From the NCBI GenBank assembly GCA_900544715.1, contig UQWL01000010.1, forward strand, positions 1 through 64,000: a DNA stretch of 64,000 nt. Direction: 5' to 3'. The notes under the pieces were generated by a model. The model was not told where the DNA came from and did not search any database. It saw only the letters and a list, made by a program, of their open reading frames with translations. Shown one piece after another: positions 7,069 through 16,461 of this stretch; the first letter of the stretch is position 1, and every line of letters starts with the position of its first letter. The translations under genes and the position numbers were made by a program. This DNA is from an uncultured Oscillospiraceae bacterium (GTDB lineage Bacteria > Bacillota > Clostridia > Oscillospirales > Acutalibacteraceae).

Positions 7069-9477
7069 TTATTTCGTGACCTTTCCCGTATGCCAGATAT
7101 CCCGCGCATACTCTTCGATCGCACGGTCCGCCGCAAAACGTCCCGCACCGCTCGTATTCATTAGGGACATACGGTTCCACTGGTCGCGATCCGCCCAGAT
7201 CTGAGCCACCCGCTGCTGGGCGCGGCGGTAGTCGTCGAAGTCCGCCATCACCATATAGGGGTCGCTGTTTTGCAGGGAGGAGGCGATCTCCGGGAACGAT
7301 ACGCCATTGATGCCGAGTTTCATCGCGTCAATCGCGCGGCGCAATTCGCTGTTATTCAGGTAATAGCTGTTGGGGTCATAGCCCTTACGCTTGAGGTCGT
7401 TTACCTCCGGCGTGGTCATACCGAAGAGGAACATATTTTCATCCCCAACCGCCTCACGGATTTCGACATTCGCGCCGTCGAGCGTGCCGAGTGTCAGCGC
7501 ACCGTTGAGCATCAGCTTCATGTTGCCCGTGCCGCTGGCTTCCGTACCTGCCAGGGAAATCTGCTCGCTGATATCGGCGGCGGGCATCAGGTGCTCCGCC
7601 ATCGTCACGTTGTAATCCTCCATATACACGACCTTGATCCGGTCTTTTACAATGGGATCATGGTTGATGACATCCGCAAGCGCGCAGATAAAGCTGATGA
7701 TCTTTTTCGCCATAAAGTAGCCGGACGCCGCCTTTGCGCCGAAGATATAGGTGCGCGGCGTAAAATCGATATTGGGGTTTTCCTTGAGCATCAGGTATTG
7801 CGCCAAGATATGCAGCGCGTTGAGATGCTGCCGCTTATATTCATGCAGCCGTTTGACCTGCACGTCGAAAATTGAGGTCGGGTCGAGCACAATGCCGTTT
7901 GTTTTTTTCACAAGCGCCGCAAAGCGCTGCTTATTCTCAAGCTTCACACGGCCGATTTGATCGAGCACCGTTTGATCGTCGGCATATTTGCGCAGGTTGA
8001 GCAATTCCCCGGCATTGTATACAAAGCCATCCCCGATCAGCTCGGTGATTAGCGCGCTCAGGGCCGGGTTCGACTGGCACAGCCAGCGGCGATGGGCGAT
8101 GCCGTTGGTCACGTTTTTGAATTTGAGCGGCGTCAGGCCATAGAAATCCTTAAAAACGCTATCTTTCAATATCTGGCTGTGCAGGGCCGAAACGCCGTTT
8201 ACGCTGTGGCAGGCGGCCACACACAGGTTTGCCATGCGCACCACGCCGTTGGAGATGATCGCCATGCGCTCCACCCGGTCCGCATCCCCGGTCGCGCCCC
8301 AGACGAAGGCACGGAAGCGGTTGTCGATCTCCTTGGTGATCTGATAGATGCGCGGGATCATGCGCTGGAACAGATCCTCCGGCCAGCATTCCAGCGCTTC
8401 GCTCATAACGGTATGGTTGGTATAGGCAAAGGTATTGGTCACGATCCGCCATGCATCATCCCAGCCGTAGCCGCATTCATCGAGTAAAATACGCATCAGC
8501 TCGGGGATTGCCATGGTCGGGTGGGTATCGTTGATATGGATGGCGACCTTATCCGCAAAGTTATCGAGAGACGGGTATTGCCGCAGATGGCGATGCACAA
8601 TATCCTGCACGGAGGCGGATACCAGAAAATACTGCTGGCGCAACCGCAGGCTCTTGCCCTCCGGATGATTGTCCGCTGGATAGAGCACCTTGCTGATCAC
8701 CTCTGCCATGGCGTTCTGCTCCATGGCGCGCATATAATCACCCTGATTGAAGAGCGTCATATCAAGGCCGGGCGCTTTCGCCGTCCATAGGCGCAGCACG
8801 CTGATGCCTCTGCCATCCTTGCCGGAGACATACATGTCATTCGGAATCGCCATGATCGGCTTGTAGTTTCTATGCTCGGTGTGGTGATAGGAGCCATCCC
8901 ACTGATCTTCGATCTCGCCCTCAAAGCGCACCTCGATGGCGCACTCCTCTTTGGGCACCAGCCACACTTCGCCGCCTGGCAACCAAAAATCAGGCAGCTC
9001 CGTCTGCCAGCCATCCACAATTTTCTGCTTGAAAATGCCATATTCGTAGAGGATCGAATAACCGGTGGCCAAGTATCCCTGCGTGGCAAGGCCGTCGAGA
9101 TAGCACGCGGCAAGCCGCCCCAGGCCGCCGTTGCCGAGGCCCGCATCCGGCTCGCTCTCATACAGGCTATCCATTTTGATATCGTAATCTGCCAGCACCT
9201 TGCTGAACACGTCGGTCAGGCCAAGATTATAGAGATTATTCTTCAAAGAGCGCCCCATCAGGAACTCCATGCAGAGGTAGTAAACATGCTTTGCGCTCCC
9301 CTGATCGGCCTTTTCTTCAAACTCCCTGCGGCCGTCGCTCATCATATCCCGCACGATCATGGCAATGGCTTTATAGAACTGCTCATAGGAAGCCTCCTGC
9401 GGTGTCACGCCGAAGAAGTGGGAGAGCTTGGCGGTCATCAGCTTATTTGCCTGCTCCTTAGAAAGTGTATATTTCAT
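7069..9477 (-). CDS. glgP: Glycogen/maltodextrin phosphorylase
   Basis: An 802-residue GT35 phosphorylase that releases glucose-1-phosphate from alpha-1,4-glucan with pyridoxal phosphate as cofactor. The N-terminal part has CMEFLMGRSLKNNL and DAGLGNGGLGRLAACYLD; the catalytic half has DVQVKRLHEYKRQHLN and the PLP motif GTEASGTGNMK with the Schiff-base lysine at about residue 654. Length matches the bacterial family. The ATG at 9477 follows GGAGGAAACAT. It has its own promoter and terminator, so it is monocistronic; no other glycogen gene is in the window. Role: use of intracellular glycogen or imported maltodextrins. Confidence 0.97.
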   Translation of the reverse strand: MKYTLSKEQANKLMTAKLSHFFGVTPQEASYEQFYKAIAMIVRDMMSDGRREFEEKADQGSAKHVYYLCMEFLMGRSLKNNLYNLGLTDVFSKVLADYDIKMDSLYESEPDAGLGNGGLGRLAACYLDGLATQGYLATGYSILYEYGIFKQKIVDGWQTELPDFWLPGGEVWLVPKEECAIEVRFEGEIEDQWDGSYHHTEHRNYKPIMAIPNDMYVSGKDGRGISVLRLWTAKAPGLDMTLFNQGDYMRAMEQNAMAEVISKVLYPADNHPEGKSLRLRQQYFLVSASVQDIVHRHLRQYPSLDNFADKVAIHINDTHPTMAIPELMRILLDECGYGWDDAWRIVTNTFAYTNHTVMSEALECWPEDLFQRMIPRIYQITKEIDNRFRAFVWGATGDADRVERMAIISNGVVRMANLCVAACHSVNGVSALHSQILKDSVFKDFYGLTPLKFKNVTNGIAHRRWLCQSNPALSALITELIGDGFVYNAGELLNLRKYADDQTVLDQIGRVKLENKQRFAALVKKTNGIVLDPTSIFDVQVKRLHEYKRQHLNALHILAQYLMLKENPNIDFTPRTYIFGAKAASGYFMAKKIISFICALADVINHDPIVKDRIKVVYMEDYNVTMAEHLMPAADISEQISLAGTEASGTGNMKLMLNGALTLGTLDGANVEIREAVGDENMFLFGMTTPEVNDLKRKGYDPNSYYLNNSELRRAIDAMKLGINGVSFPEIASSLQNSDPYMVMADFDDYRRAQQRVAQIWADRDQWNRMSLMNTSGAGRFAADRAIEEYARDIWHTGKVTK

Positions 9478-9532
9478 ATGTTTCCTCCAAAAAATGTTGT
9501 CAATAAAGATTTTAAATCCGTTTGCTTTATCT

Positions 9533-9561
9533 ATTTTATATGAATATTCCAATAATTTCAA
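9533..9561 (-). promoter_or_regulatory. glgP promoter
   Basis: Reading leftward, TTGAAA (9561-9556) and TAAAAT (9538-9533) are separated by 17 bases, about 55 nt before the glgP ATG. Confidence 0.65.
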
Positions 9562-9747
9562 CTATAAGGGGCGATTTCATCCCCCTGCATTGAAATTTCT
9601 TATCAAATTGCTTGATCCCCTTTAGTTTTGCACAATTCTGCGGGAACATACCTGCAAAAAATCGATTTGTGCTTTCCATTGGCGCTTCCAATTTGCGCTT
9701 CCTGAGAAAAAAGCGTTTTTCCTCTTTCCCGCATGAACAATCTATAG

Positions 9748-9753
9748 TATAAT
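9748..9753 (+). promoter_or_regulatory. Candidate -10 box of the zapA-U32 operon
   Basis: TATAAT at 9748-9753 in the divergent intergenic region (9562-9869) shows no clear -35 match. Apart from the two promoters I see nothing else in this 300-base gap. Confidence 0.4.
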
Positions 9754-9869
9754 AACCAATAGGGCATCTATGCGTATTTTGATCGGCAGAAAATGCGGCC
9801 CTATTTTTTATGATAGATAAAGATGATATTATTTTTAAAACGTTTGTCAGAAAGGATGTCATTTTAGGT

Positions 9870-10229
9870 ATGGAAAAGAACAGGGTCAGGCTGCAAATCT
9901 GCGGCACGGATTATTATGTCACCACAGAGGATGATGTGGAATACACGCAGTCCCTCGGCGCTCAGCTGGATGAAACGATCAGCGGCCTGATGCATGAAAA
10001 TGAGCGGCTTTCCCTCACGCAGGCGGCAATCCTCGCCTCTCTCGATGCAATGGACGCCTATCGCAAATCAGAGAGCAGCGCGGATAACCTTCGCTCCCAA
10101 ATCCGGGAGTATCTTGAGGATTCGGCCCGCGCACGCATGGAGGTGGAGGTTTCCCGCCGGGAGGTGGACCGCCTCAACCGCGAAATCCAAAACCTGCGCG
10201 CAAAGCTGGCCGAAACCGGGAAAAAATAA
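9870..10229 (+). CDS. zapA: Cell division protein ZapA
   Basis: A 119-residue ZapA-family protein: the N-terminal beta hairpin (NRVRLQICGTDYYVTTEDD) followed by the long C-terminal helix (about residues 40-115: LTQAAILASLDAMDAYRK, then a coiled coil ending LNREIQNLRAKLAETGKK). ZapA binds and bundles FtsZ filaments at midcell. The start ATG at 9870 follows AGAAAGGATG at a spacing of 11, the same signal used by other genes here. The U32 peptidase gene begins two bases after its stop, a pairing seen repeatedly in Clostridia. Confidence 0.88.
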   Translation: MEKNRVRLQICGTDYYVTTEDDVEYTQSLGAQLDETISGLMHENERLSLTQAAILASLDAMDAYRKSESSADNLRSQIREYLEDSARARMEVEVSRREVDRLNREIQNLRAKLAETGKK

Positions 10230-10231
10230 AC

Positions 10232-12298
10232 ATGCAAAAACAAGCAGAGGCTGAAATTCTCGCTCCGGCCGGCACAAGGGAGGCCCTCATTGCCGCGGTG
10301 CGCTGCGGTGCGAACGCCGTTTATCTGGGCGGCAAGCTGCTCAATGCCCGCCGCAATGCGGGGAATTTTGACGATGAAGCCTTGAAAGAGGCTGTGCGCT
10401 ATTGCCATGAGCGCGGCGTGCAGGTATACTTAACGCTCAACACCCTGGTGCGGGACGCGGAGTTGAAAGACGCGGAACATATGCTCGCGCTGAGCTGTGA
10501 AGCCGGTATCGACGCTTTGATTACGCAGGATCTCGGCATTGCCAGGCTCGCGCGCAACTGCGCGCCGGATATTCCGCTGCACGCCTCCACGCAGATGTCG
10601 GTGCAGACGCTGGCGGGACTGGAGGAGCTCAAAAGCCTCGGTTTCACCCGCGCGGTGCTGCCCCGCGAGCTGACGCTGGGTGAAATCACGGCGCTCGCCG
10701 CTCATTCGCCCGTTGAGCTGGAATTGTTTATCCATGGCGCATTATGCATGTGCGTCTCCGGCCAATGTTACCTCAGCGCTATGCTTGGCTCCCGTTCCGG
10801 CAGCCGGGGCCTCTGCGCCCAGCCCTGCCGACTCCCCTTTGTCGCGCCCGGCGGCACGGGAGCTGACCTGAGCCTGAAGGATCTCTCCCTGATTCCGCAC
10901 ATCCGCACGCTCCACGAGGCGGGCGTGCTGTCCTTTAAAATCGAAGGGCGTATGAAGCGGCCGGAATATGTCGCCGCCGCTGTGACCGCCTGCCGCCAAG
11001 CGCTGGGAAACGGCGAGCCGGAGGGCGCGCTCTCCCGGCAGCTTCAGGCGGTTTTTTCCCGCTCCGGCTTTACGGACGGCTACTATACCGGGCAGCGCGG
11101 CCGCGCCATGTTCGGCACCCGTGGCAAAGAGGATGTATCGGCGGCGGCCCCTGTGCTCAAGGAGCTTTCCCGCCTTTATGAAAAAGAACGACCGCTGACC
11201 GGCGTCGCCTTCTCTTTCACGATGCGGCCGGGCATCCCGCTTACGCTGACCGGTGAGGCGCGCGGCCAAAGCGTGTGCGTGCAATCGAAAAAACTGCCGG
11301 AGCCTGCCCTGACCCGCCCGCTCACCGAAGCGGAGGTGACGCGTCAGCTTTCCAAATGCGGCGGTACCCCATATTATGCGCAATCGGTTCACTGTGACCT
11401 TGCGCCGGGCCTGACCGCCCCCCTTTCCTGCCTCAATGCATTGCGGCGCGAGGCGCTGGAAGCGCTCATCGGTCTGCTGGGCAAGCCCGCTAGAAAACAA
11501 TTTCAAGCCGGTAGCACGCAGGCGCCTGCCCATAAAACCAAGGCGCCCGCCGTATTCTACGCCCGCTTTACAGACGAAACGCAGCTCCCACCGGATTTGA
11601 GCGCTTTTGCCTGCATTTATCTCCCGCTCCACACGCCTGCGCCTCGGCTCAGGGCGTTGGTGGAGGCCGGGGCTCCCATTGCGGTGGAAATCCCCCGCGG
11701 GCTGTTTGGCAGGGAAGCCGCTGTCCGTGCGGAGTTAAACGCGGCCAAGCAGGCGGGGGTTACAGCCGCCCTCGCGCATACGCTGGGCGCTGTCCGCATG
11801 GCTCAGGAGGCCGGGCTTCTCATCCACGGCGGCTTTGGGCTCAACCTGTTTAATACACAGGCACTGGAGCAAGCCTCCTCCATGGGGCTGGAAAAGGCAA
11901 CGCTCTCCTTTGAGCTGACGCTTGCGCAGGCGGCTGCGCTCGGCGGAGAACTGCCGCGCGGATTGATCGCATACGGCAGCGTTCCGCTCATGCTCACCCG
12001 CAACTGCCCCATTGCCAACGGCAAGCCCTGCTGCTCCTGCGGCAAGGATGGGGTGTTAACCGACCGGAAGGGCATCTGTTTCCCGGTTGCCTGCACGGAT
12101 GGATGCAGCGAGCTTTTGAACTCCCGTCCGATCTATCTGGCGGACCGGCTTGCCGAAGTCCGGGGGATCGATTTTCTACTCCTGTATTTCACCCGTGAAA
12201 CGCCGGAGCAATGCGCCGGGATCCTCACCCAATATCAAAATGGAGCCGCGCCAGACGGCGCTTATACGCGAGGCCTCTATTTTCGCGGCGTAGAATAA
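10232..12298 (+). CDS. U32 family peptidase / tRNA-rRNA hydroxylation-type protein with DUF3656 region
   Basis: A 688-residue protein with an N-terminal TIM-barrel-like U32 domain: EILAPAGTREALIAAVRCGA, NAVYLGG, LTLNTLVRD, and the cysteine cluster GALCMCVSGQCYLS with SRGLCAQPCRLPF (about residues 170-205). The C-terminal half (from about 380) has the second region typical of long clostridial U32 proteins and a further cysteine set near TRNCPIANGKPCCSCGK. U32 proteins were annotated as collagenase-like peptidases, but several characterised members (RlhA, TrhP) act in RNA hydroxylation with Fe-S cysteines, which better fits the conserved cysteines here. Co-transcribed with zapA. Confidence 0.85.
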   Translation: MQKQAEAEILAPAGTREALIAAVRCGANAVYLGGKLLNARRNAGNFDDEALKEAVRYCHERGVQVYLTLNTLVRDAELKDAEHMLALSCEAGIDALITQDLGIARLARNCAPDIPLHASTQMSVQTLAGLEELKSLGFTRAVLPRELTLGEITALAAHSPVELELFIHGALCMCVSGQCYLSAMLGSRSGSRGLCAQPCRLPFVAPGGTGADLSLKDLSLIPHIRTLHEAGVLSFKIEGRMKRPEYVAAAVTACRQALGNGEPEGALSRQLQAVFSRSGFTDGYYTGQRGRAMFGTRGKEDVSAAAPVLKELSRLYEKERPLTGVAFSFTMRPGIPLTLTGEARGQSVCVQSKKLPEPALTRPLTEAEVTRQLSKCGGTPYYAQSVHCDLAPGLTAPLSCLNALRREALEALIGLLGKPARKQFQAGSTQAPAHKTKAPAVFYARFTDETQLPPDLSAFACIYLPLHTPAPRLRALVEAGAPIAVEIPRGLFGREAAVRAELNAAKQAGVTAALAHTLGAVRMAQEAGLLIHGGFGLNLFNTQALEQASSMGLEKATLSFELTLAQAAALGGELPRGLIAYGSVPLMLTRNCPIANGKPCCSCGKDGVLTDRKGICFPVACTDGCSELLNSRPIYLADRLAEVRGIDFLLLYFTRETPEQCAGILTQYQNGAAPDGAYTRGLYFRGVE

Positions 12299-12447
12299 CC
12301 AGCCGATTTTGAAGCCCGGAAGATACCGTATGAATAAATGGACGGGCGGCATATTTCCCTGTTTGAAACACGGTAAAACCGCCCCATACTCTTACAAAGA
12401 AGGCAGCCTTGTAAAAAACAGTGAGTAGGAAAGGATGCATCCCCGCT

Positions 12448-12885
12448 ATGACAACCTTGAAGATGAAAAAAATGCGTGAAAGTGCCATTCTCCCCCAGCG
12501 CGCCACGCCGGGCAGTGCTGGGCTGGATCTCTGCGCCTGCATCGACGCGCCCCTGTTGCTCCCAGCGAGGGGCCATGCGGTGGTGCCCACCGGCATTGCC
12601 ATCGGATTGCCGGAAGGAACGGCCGGCTTCGTATTTGCCCGTAGCGGGCTTGGCATCAAGCATGGGATCGCGCTTGCCAACGGCGTGGGCGTGATTGACA
12701 GCGATTATACCGGCGAAGTCTGCGTAGGGCTGATCAATCAATTCGACGAGCCCTATGAAATTCAGCCCGGCGAGCGGATTGCACAGCTTGCCGTCCTGCC
12801 TATTCTCTGCCCCGTCATAGAAGCGGTGGATACCCTTACGCAAACGCAGCGGGGAGAGGGCGGCTTCGGCTCCACCGGCCGGTAA
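12448..12885 (+). CDS. dut: dUTP diphosphatase
   Basis: A 145-residue trimeric-type dUTPase that converts dUTP to dUMP and pyrophosphate. All five motifs are visible: ATPGSAGLDLCA, PTGIAIGLPEG, ARSGLGIKHGIALANGVGVID with YTGEV, PGERIAQLAVL, and the C-terminal RGEGGFGSTGR arm. ATG at 12448 is chosen from the GAAAGGATG signal ten bases upstream and gives the family length; a GTG at 12421 lies in front of that signal. Confidence 0.95.
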   Translation: MTTLKMKKMRESAILPQRATPGSAGLDLCACIDAPLLLPARGHAVVPTGIAIGLPEGTAGFVFARSGLGIKHGIALANGVGVIDSDYTGEVCVGLINQFDEPYEIQPGERIAQLAVLPILCPVIEAVDTLTQTQRGEGGFGSTGR

Positions 12886-12985
12886 TCCCAAAATGAGTCA
12901 TGCGCTAATTTTCCTTAAGATTGTATAGGGATTTATTCTATAAAATAGATTTTATTCTGCTTTTTCACTCGATTGGAGATGGATT

Positions 12986-13570
12986 ATGAAGCTGGTTTTA
13001 GCCTCCGCTTCCCCGCGCAGGCGGGAAATTTTAAAAAACGCGGGCTATCTCTTCTCTGTGCGGCCCGCACAGATTGAGGAGCGTATAGATCCCGCTCTCC
13101 TTCCTGGCCAAGCGGTAGCAGAGCTTGCCGCGCAAAAGGCTGCATGCGCCGCACGGCACGCCGCAGAGGATGAGCTCATTCTTGCCGCAGATACGATCGT
13201 GGTGCGGGATAGTGCCATCCTCGGAAAGCCGAAGGATGAAGCGCAGGCTTTCGCCATGCTCCGCTCTCTTGCCGGGCGTGAACACACCGTATACACCGGC
13301 GTATGCGTCGCGCTGCCCGGTGAAAACGGCAAAAAAGAAGCCTTTTCCTGTGCTACTGCCGTGCGCTTTTATTCCTTATCGGACGATGAAATCCGCAGCT
13401 ATATTGCCACAGGGGAGCCCATGGATAAGGCGGGCGCCTATGGCATCCAGGGCTGCGGCTGCCTTCTGGTGGAAAGCATCCGAGGCGATTATTTTAATGT
13501 GATGGGGCTTCCTATTGCGCGAGCGGCGCGGCTCCTCTCCCAATTTGGGGTGAACGGTGCTGTTCTGTAG
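12986..13570 (+). CDS. maf: Maf-like nucleotide pyrophosphatase (septum formation inhibitor)
   Basis: A 194-residue Maf protein: the N-terminal signature LVLASASPRRREILKNAG, the catalytic ADTIVV aspartate near residue 70, GKPKDEAQAFAMLRSLAGREHTVYTGV (quoted in pieces: GKPKDE, LAGREHTVYTGV), and the closing GAYGIQGCGCLLVESIRGDYFNVMGLP block. Maf enzymes hydrolyse dTTP/UTP or modified nucleotides and are linked to division arrest. ATG at 12986 follows TTGGAGATGG. It precedes the mreBCD operon, the usual clostridial order. Confidence 0.93.
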   Translation: MKLVLASASPRRREILKNAGYLFSVRPAQIEERIDPALLPGQAVAELAAQKAACAARHAAEDELILAADTIVVRDSAILGKPKDEAQAFAMLRSLAGREHTVYTGVCVALPGENGKKEAFSCATAVRFYSLSDDEIRSYIATGEPMDKAGAYGIQGCGCLLVESIRGDYFNVMGLPIARAARLLSQFGVNGAVL

Positions 13571-13673
13571 CTCTGCCCCATTTGCTCCTTCTCCCGGTAT
13601 GTGAGATATCGAATTTTGCCAGAAAATAAGGCGAAAACAGGCGAAAAACTGCACAGGTTTTTTCCATTTGCGG

Positions 13674-13702
13674 TTGAGAAAGTTTTCAATTAAGGTTATA
13701 AT
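13674..13702 (+). promoter_or_regulatory. mreB operon promoter
   Basis: TTGAGA (13674-13679) and TATAAT (13697-13702) are separated by 17 bases, about 60 nt before the mreB ATG. Confidence 0.7.
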
Positions 13703-13762
13703 AATATACGTTATGGGTGCAGCCGGGCTCCGGCGCCCCGCTTGGAAAGGAGTTTGAACGCC

Positions 13763-14779
13763 ATGTTATTTTCACAGGATATCGGCATTGACCTTGGCAC
13801 TGCAAACACACTCGTATTCGTAAAAGGTAAAGGGATCGTCACCCGCGAGCCTTCCGTGGTTGCGGTAGACGTCCGTTCTAATCCGAACCGCGTTGTGGCG
13901 GTCGGTATTGAAGCAAAGGAAATGATTGGCCGTACCCCCGGCTCCATTATTGCAGTCCGCCCCCTGAAGGACGGCGTGATTGCGGATTTCGATATCACCT
14001 CCGACATGCTGAAAGAATTCATTCGCCGCGCAACGAGCGGCTCCCCCTTCAACCGTGCCCGCGTGATGATCTGCATCCCCTCCGGCGTAACCGAGGTGGA
14101 AAAGCGCGCGGTTCACGATGCGGCCCGCAGCGCAGGCGCGAAATACGTTAGCCTGATCGACGAACCGATGGCCGCGGCGATCGGCGCCGGCCTTCCCGTG
14201 AGCGAAGCAACGGGCAGCATGGTCGTCGATATCGGCGGCGGCACCTCCGAGGTGGCCGTCATCTCCCTGGGGGATATCGTCACTTCCCGCTCCGCGCGCA
14301 TTGCGGGCGATAATTTTGACGAAGCGATCATTTCTTATATCAAAAAGAAATATAATCTTCTTGTTGGTGAACGCACAGCAGAGGAGATCAAAATCAGAAT
14401 CGGCTCCGCCTACCCCTATGAGGGCGAGGGCACAATGGATGTCAAGGGCCGCAACCTGATGGACGGCCTGCCGAAAAACATTGAAGTGAGCTCCGAGGAA
14501 ATCCGCGAAGCGCTGGCGGACCCGGTCAACCAGATTCTGGATGCGATCCGGGCCACGCTTGAAAAAACGCCGCCGGAGCTCTCCGCGGATATCATCGATC
14601 ACGGCATTATGCTCACCGGCGGCGGAGCGCTGCTGCGCGGGCTGGACCGCCTGATCGCCGTCGAGACGAAGATGCCCGTTCACGTGGCGGAAAACCCGCT
14701 GGACTGCGTGGTAGATGGCACCGGCATGTGCCTGGAATCCGATGTGCTCGGCATCACCGGCACCAGAGATTACAACTGA
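13763..14779 (+). CDS. mreB: Rod shape-determining actin homologue MreB
   Basis: A 338-residue actin-fold ATPase: phosphate-1 DIGIDLGTANTLVFVKGKG near the N-terminus, FIRRATSGSPFNRARVMICIPSG, phosphate-2 MVVDIGGGTSEVAVISLG, and the adenosine motif ITLTGGGALL-like GIMLTGGGALLRGLD near residue 290. The start ATG at 13763 follows GAAAGGAG; the TTG at 13742 overlaps that ribosome-binding site and is not the start. MreB directs lateral wall synthesis together with MreC, MreD and MrdA encoded downstream. Confidence 0.97.
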   Translation: MLFSQDIGIDLGTANTLVFVKGKGIVTREPSVVAVDVRSNPNRVVAVGIEAKEMIGRTPGSIIAVRPLKDGVIADFDITSDMLKEFIRRATSGSPFNRARVMICIPSGVTEVEKRAVHDAARSAGAKYVSLIDEPMAAAIGAGLPVSEATGSMVVDIGGGTSEVAVISLGDIVTSRSARIAGDNFDEAIISYIKKKYNLLVGERTAEEIKIRIGSAYPYEGEGTMDVKGRNLMDGLPKNIEVSSEEIREALADPVNQILDAIRATLEKTPPELSADIIDHGIMLTGGGALLRGLDRLIAVETKMPVHVAENPLDCVVDGTGMCLESDVLGITGTRDYN

Positions 14780-14826
14780 GTTTAGCGGCCCCTCGGGCCT
14801 GACTCGGAAGGCAGGCAGGGATTTTT

Positions 14827-15708
14827 ATGCAGCGTTTCTTTCATAGCAAGCGTTTTAAGGTTTTGCTCGGCATCCTTGCCGCGCTGATTGTTGGGATTAT
14901 CATTGCGGCGGCCTCCCACGGCGGAGCGTCGCCTTCTTCCTCTTTGCTTGGGGCGGTGTTTTCCCCCCTGCAGCGGCTCTCCGCCTATGTGTCGGAGCAA
15001 ATTGGGAATTTTTCCGGCAGCTTCGTTTCTGCGGGCACCTACGCAAAGGAGATCGACGAGCTCAAACAGCAGATCGCCGACTACCAAAAAAAACTGGTTG
15101 ATTATGATGAGATGAAGCGGCAGATCACCTCCTACGAATCCGTTTTGGGCGTGAAAGAAGCCCATCAGGATTGGGAGATGGCGCCCGCCTCGATCATTGC
15201 GCGTGATTCCGCGGATTTGTTTTATTCCTTTACGCTCAACAAGGGCTCCTCTGATGGGATTGAGCCGAACGATCCTGTGATTTCAGGCCAGTACCTGGTT
15301 GGCCGCGTAGAGCGCGTATGGAGCACCGGGTGCACGGTGAAAACAATCCTGGACCCATCGGTCAACGTCAGCGCGGAAGAGTCCAATACCAATGAGCAGG
15401 GCGTCCTCGGCACGGATATCGCATTATCCCGCGAGGGCAAGTGCCAGCTCTCCGGCCTGGAGCGCTCGACCGTCGTTTCCAAAGGCGGCATCGTGCAAAC
15501 CTCCGGCGCGGGCGAATTTTTTCCAAAGGGCATCCTCATCGGCACAGTGGAGGATGTGAAAAACAATACGTATGATATTTCCGCTTATGCGGTCGTCAAA
15601 CCGGGCGTTGAGATCAGCGCAGTGCATGATGTGTTTATCATCACCGCCTTTGAAGGGCAAAAAACGGCGGAGAATGCACAAAGTGCTTCCGGCAGCAGCG
15701 CGCCATAA
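14827..15708 (+). CDS. mreC: Rod shape-determining protein MreC
   Basis: A 293-residue single-pass protein: short cytoplasmic N-terminus (MQRFFHSKRFKVLLG), a membrane segment at about residues 12-32, a coiled coil at about 70-105 (YAKEIDELKQQIADYQKKL), and an extracytoplasmic beta-rich domain with APASIIARDS, TLNKGSSDGI, VISGQYLVGRVERV and GVLGTDI-type MreC motifs. It bridges MreB to periplasmic-side wall enzymes. It lies 47 bases after mreB. Confidence 0.95.
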   Translation: MQRFFHSKRFKVLLGILAALIVGIIIAAASHGGASPSSSLLGAVFSPLQRLSAYVSEQIGNFSGSFVSAGTYAKEIDELKQQIADYQKKLVDYDEMKRQITSYESVLGVKEAHQDWEMAPASIIARDSADLFYSFTLNKGSSDGIEPNDPVISGQYLVGRVERVWSTGCTVKTILDPSVNVSAEESNTNEQGVLGTDIALSREGKCQLSGLERSTVVSKGGIVQTSGAGEFFPKGILIGTVEDVKNNTYDISAYAVVKPGVEISAVHDVFIITAFEGQKTAENAQSASGSSAP

Positions 15709-15754
15709 CGGTGGGAGCGCGCACGGGAATCCTTGCAGAAAGGCAGGCCCTTCA

Positions 15755-16306
15755 ATGGTAAAAAAGGAAAAAAAACAGGTCTACCTGCGATGGGGGATTC
15801 TCGCTGTGATTATCCTGCTGGTATCCCTGCTGCAAAATACGGGCGGCCTGCTGCCCCGCATCTATGGCGTCAGCGCGATGCCGCTGATTCCGCTTGTGGT
15901 GTGCATCGCAATGCTGGAGCGTGAAATGGCAGGCGCATGTTTTGGCATGTTCGCCGGCATGCTCTGGGATGCGGTGGGCACGCGCGGCGATGGGTTTCAC
16001 GCCGTGGTGCTGCTGATCATCGGCTGCGTCTGCGGGCTGCTGCTGCACTACCTGATGCGGGTCAATTTTGTCACGGCGCTGCTCCTGTCCGCATGCGCGG
16101 CGCTGGTGCACAACCTGCTGTATTGGCTGGTGTTTCTGGTGATCCCAGGTTATGATGGCGCTGTAAGCGCCCTTGTGCGCTTTTACCTGCCCGCAAGCCT
16201 GTATGCGGTGCTGTTCCTGCCGCTGTTTTTCTTCCCCCTGCGCGCGCTCGGCAGGAAATTGAAAAACCCGCTTTCGACAAATGAAGAGCCGTCTGTAATC
16301 CTATAA
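15755..16306 (+). CDS. mreD: Rod shape-determining protein MreD
   Basis: A 183-residue integral membrane protein with about five hydrophobic segments (for example WGILAVIILLVSLLQ, IPLVVCIAMLE, FGMFAGMLWDAVG, AVLFLPLFFFPL). The pattern of FGMFAGMLWDA followed by AVVLLIIGCVCGLLL is typical of MreD. ATG at 15755 follows GAAAGGCAGG. It completes the mreBCD set and is followed by a hairpin and mrdA. Confidence 0.9.
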   Translation: MVKKEKKQVYLRWGILAVIILLVSLLQNTGGLLPRIYGVSAMPLIPLVVCIAMLEREMAGACFGMFAGMLWDAVGTRGDGFHAVVLLIIGCVCGLLLHYLMRVNFVTALLLSACAALVHNLLYWLVFLVIPGYDGAVSALVRFYLPASLYAVLFLPLFFFPLRALGRKLKNPLSTNEEPSVIL

Positions 16307-16380
16307 GGCAATTGCTTCCACCAGGCTTAATTGCATCAGTGGTTCCCTGCCAAAGGGCGGTTCCCATGCACAGAGTATCT

Positions 16381-16412
16381 GACACAGCAGTTTTTTGACC
16401 GCTGTGTCTTTT
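16381..16412 (+). terminator. Terminator-like hairpin between mreD and mrdA
   Basis: GACACAGC (16381-16388) and GCTGTGTC (16401-16408) form a perfect 8-bp stem with a T-rich loop, followed by TTTTCC and a later T run. It lies 75 bases after mreD and 50 bases before mrdA, so it may be an attenuator separating wall-scaffold genes from the transpeptidase. Confidence 0.6.
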
Positions 16413-16461
16413 CCGATTTTTTACGAAAACATTTTTGAGCATGAAAGGATGGGCCGAACCG

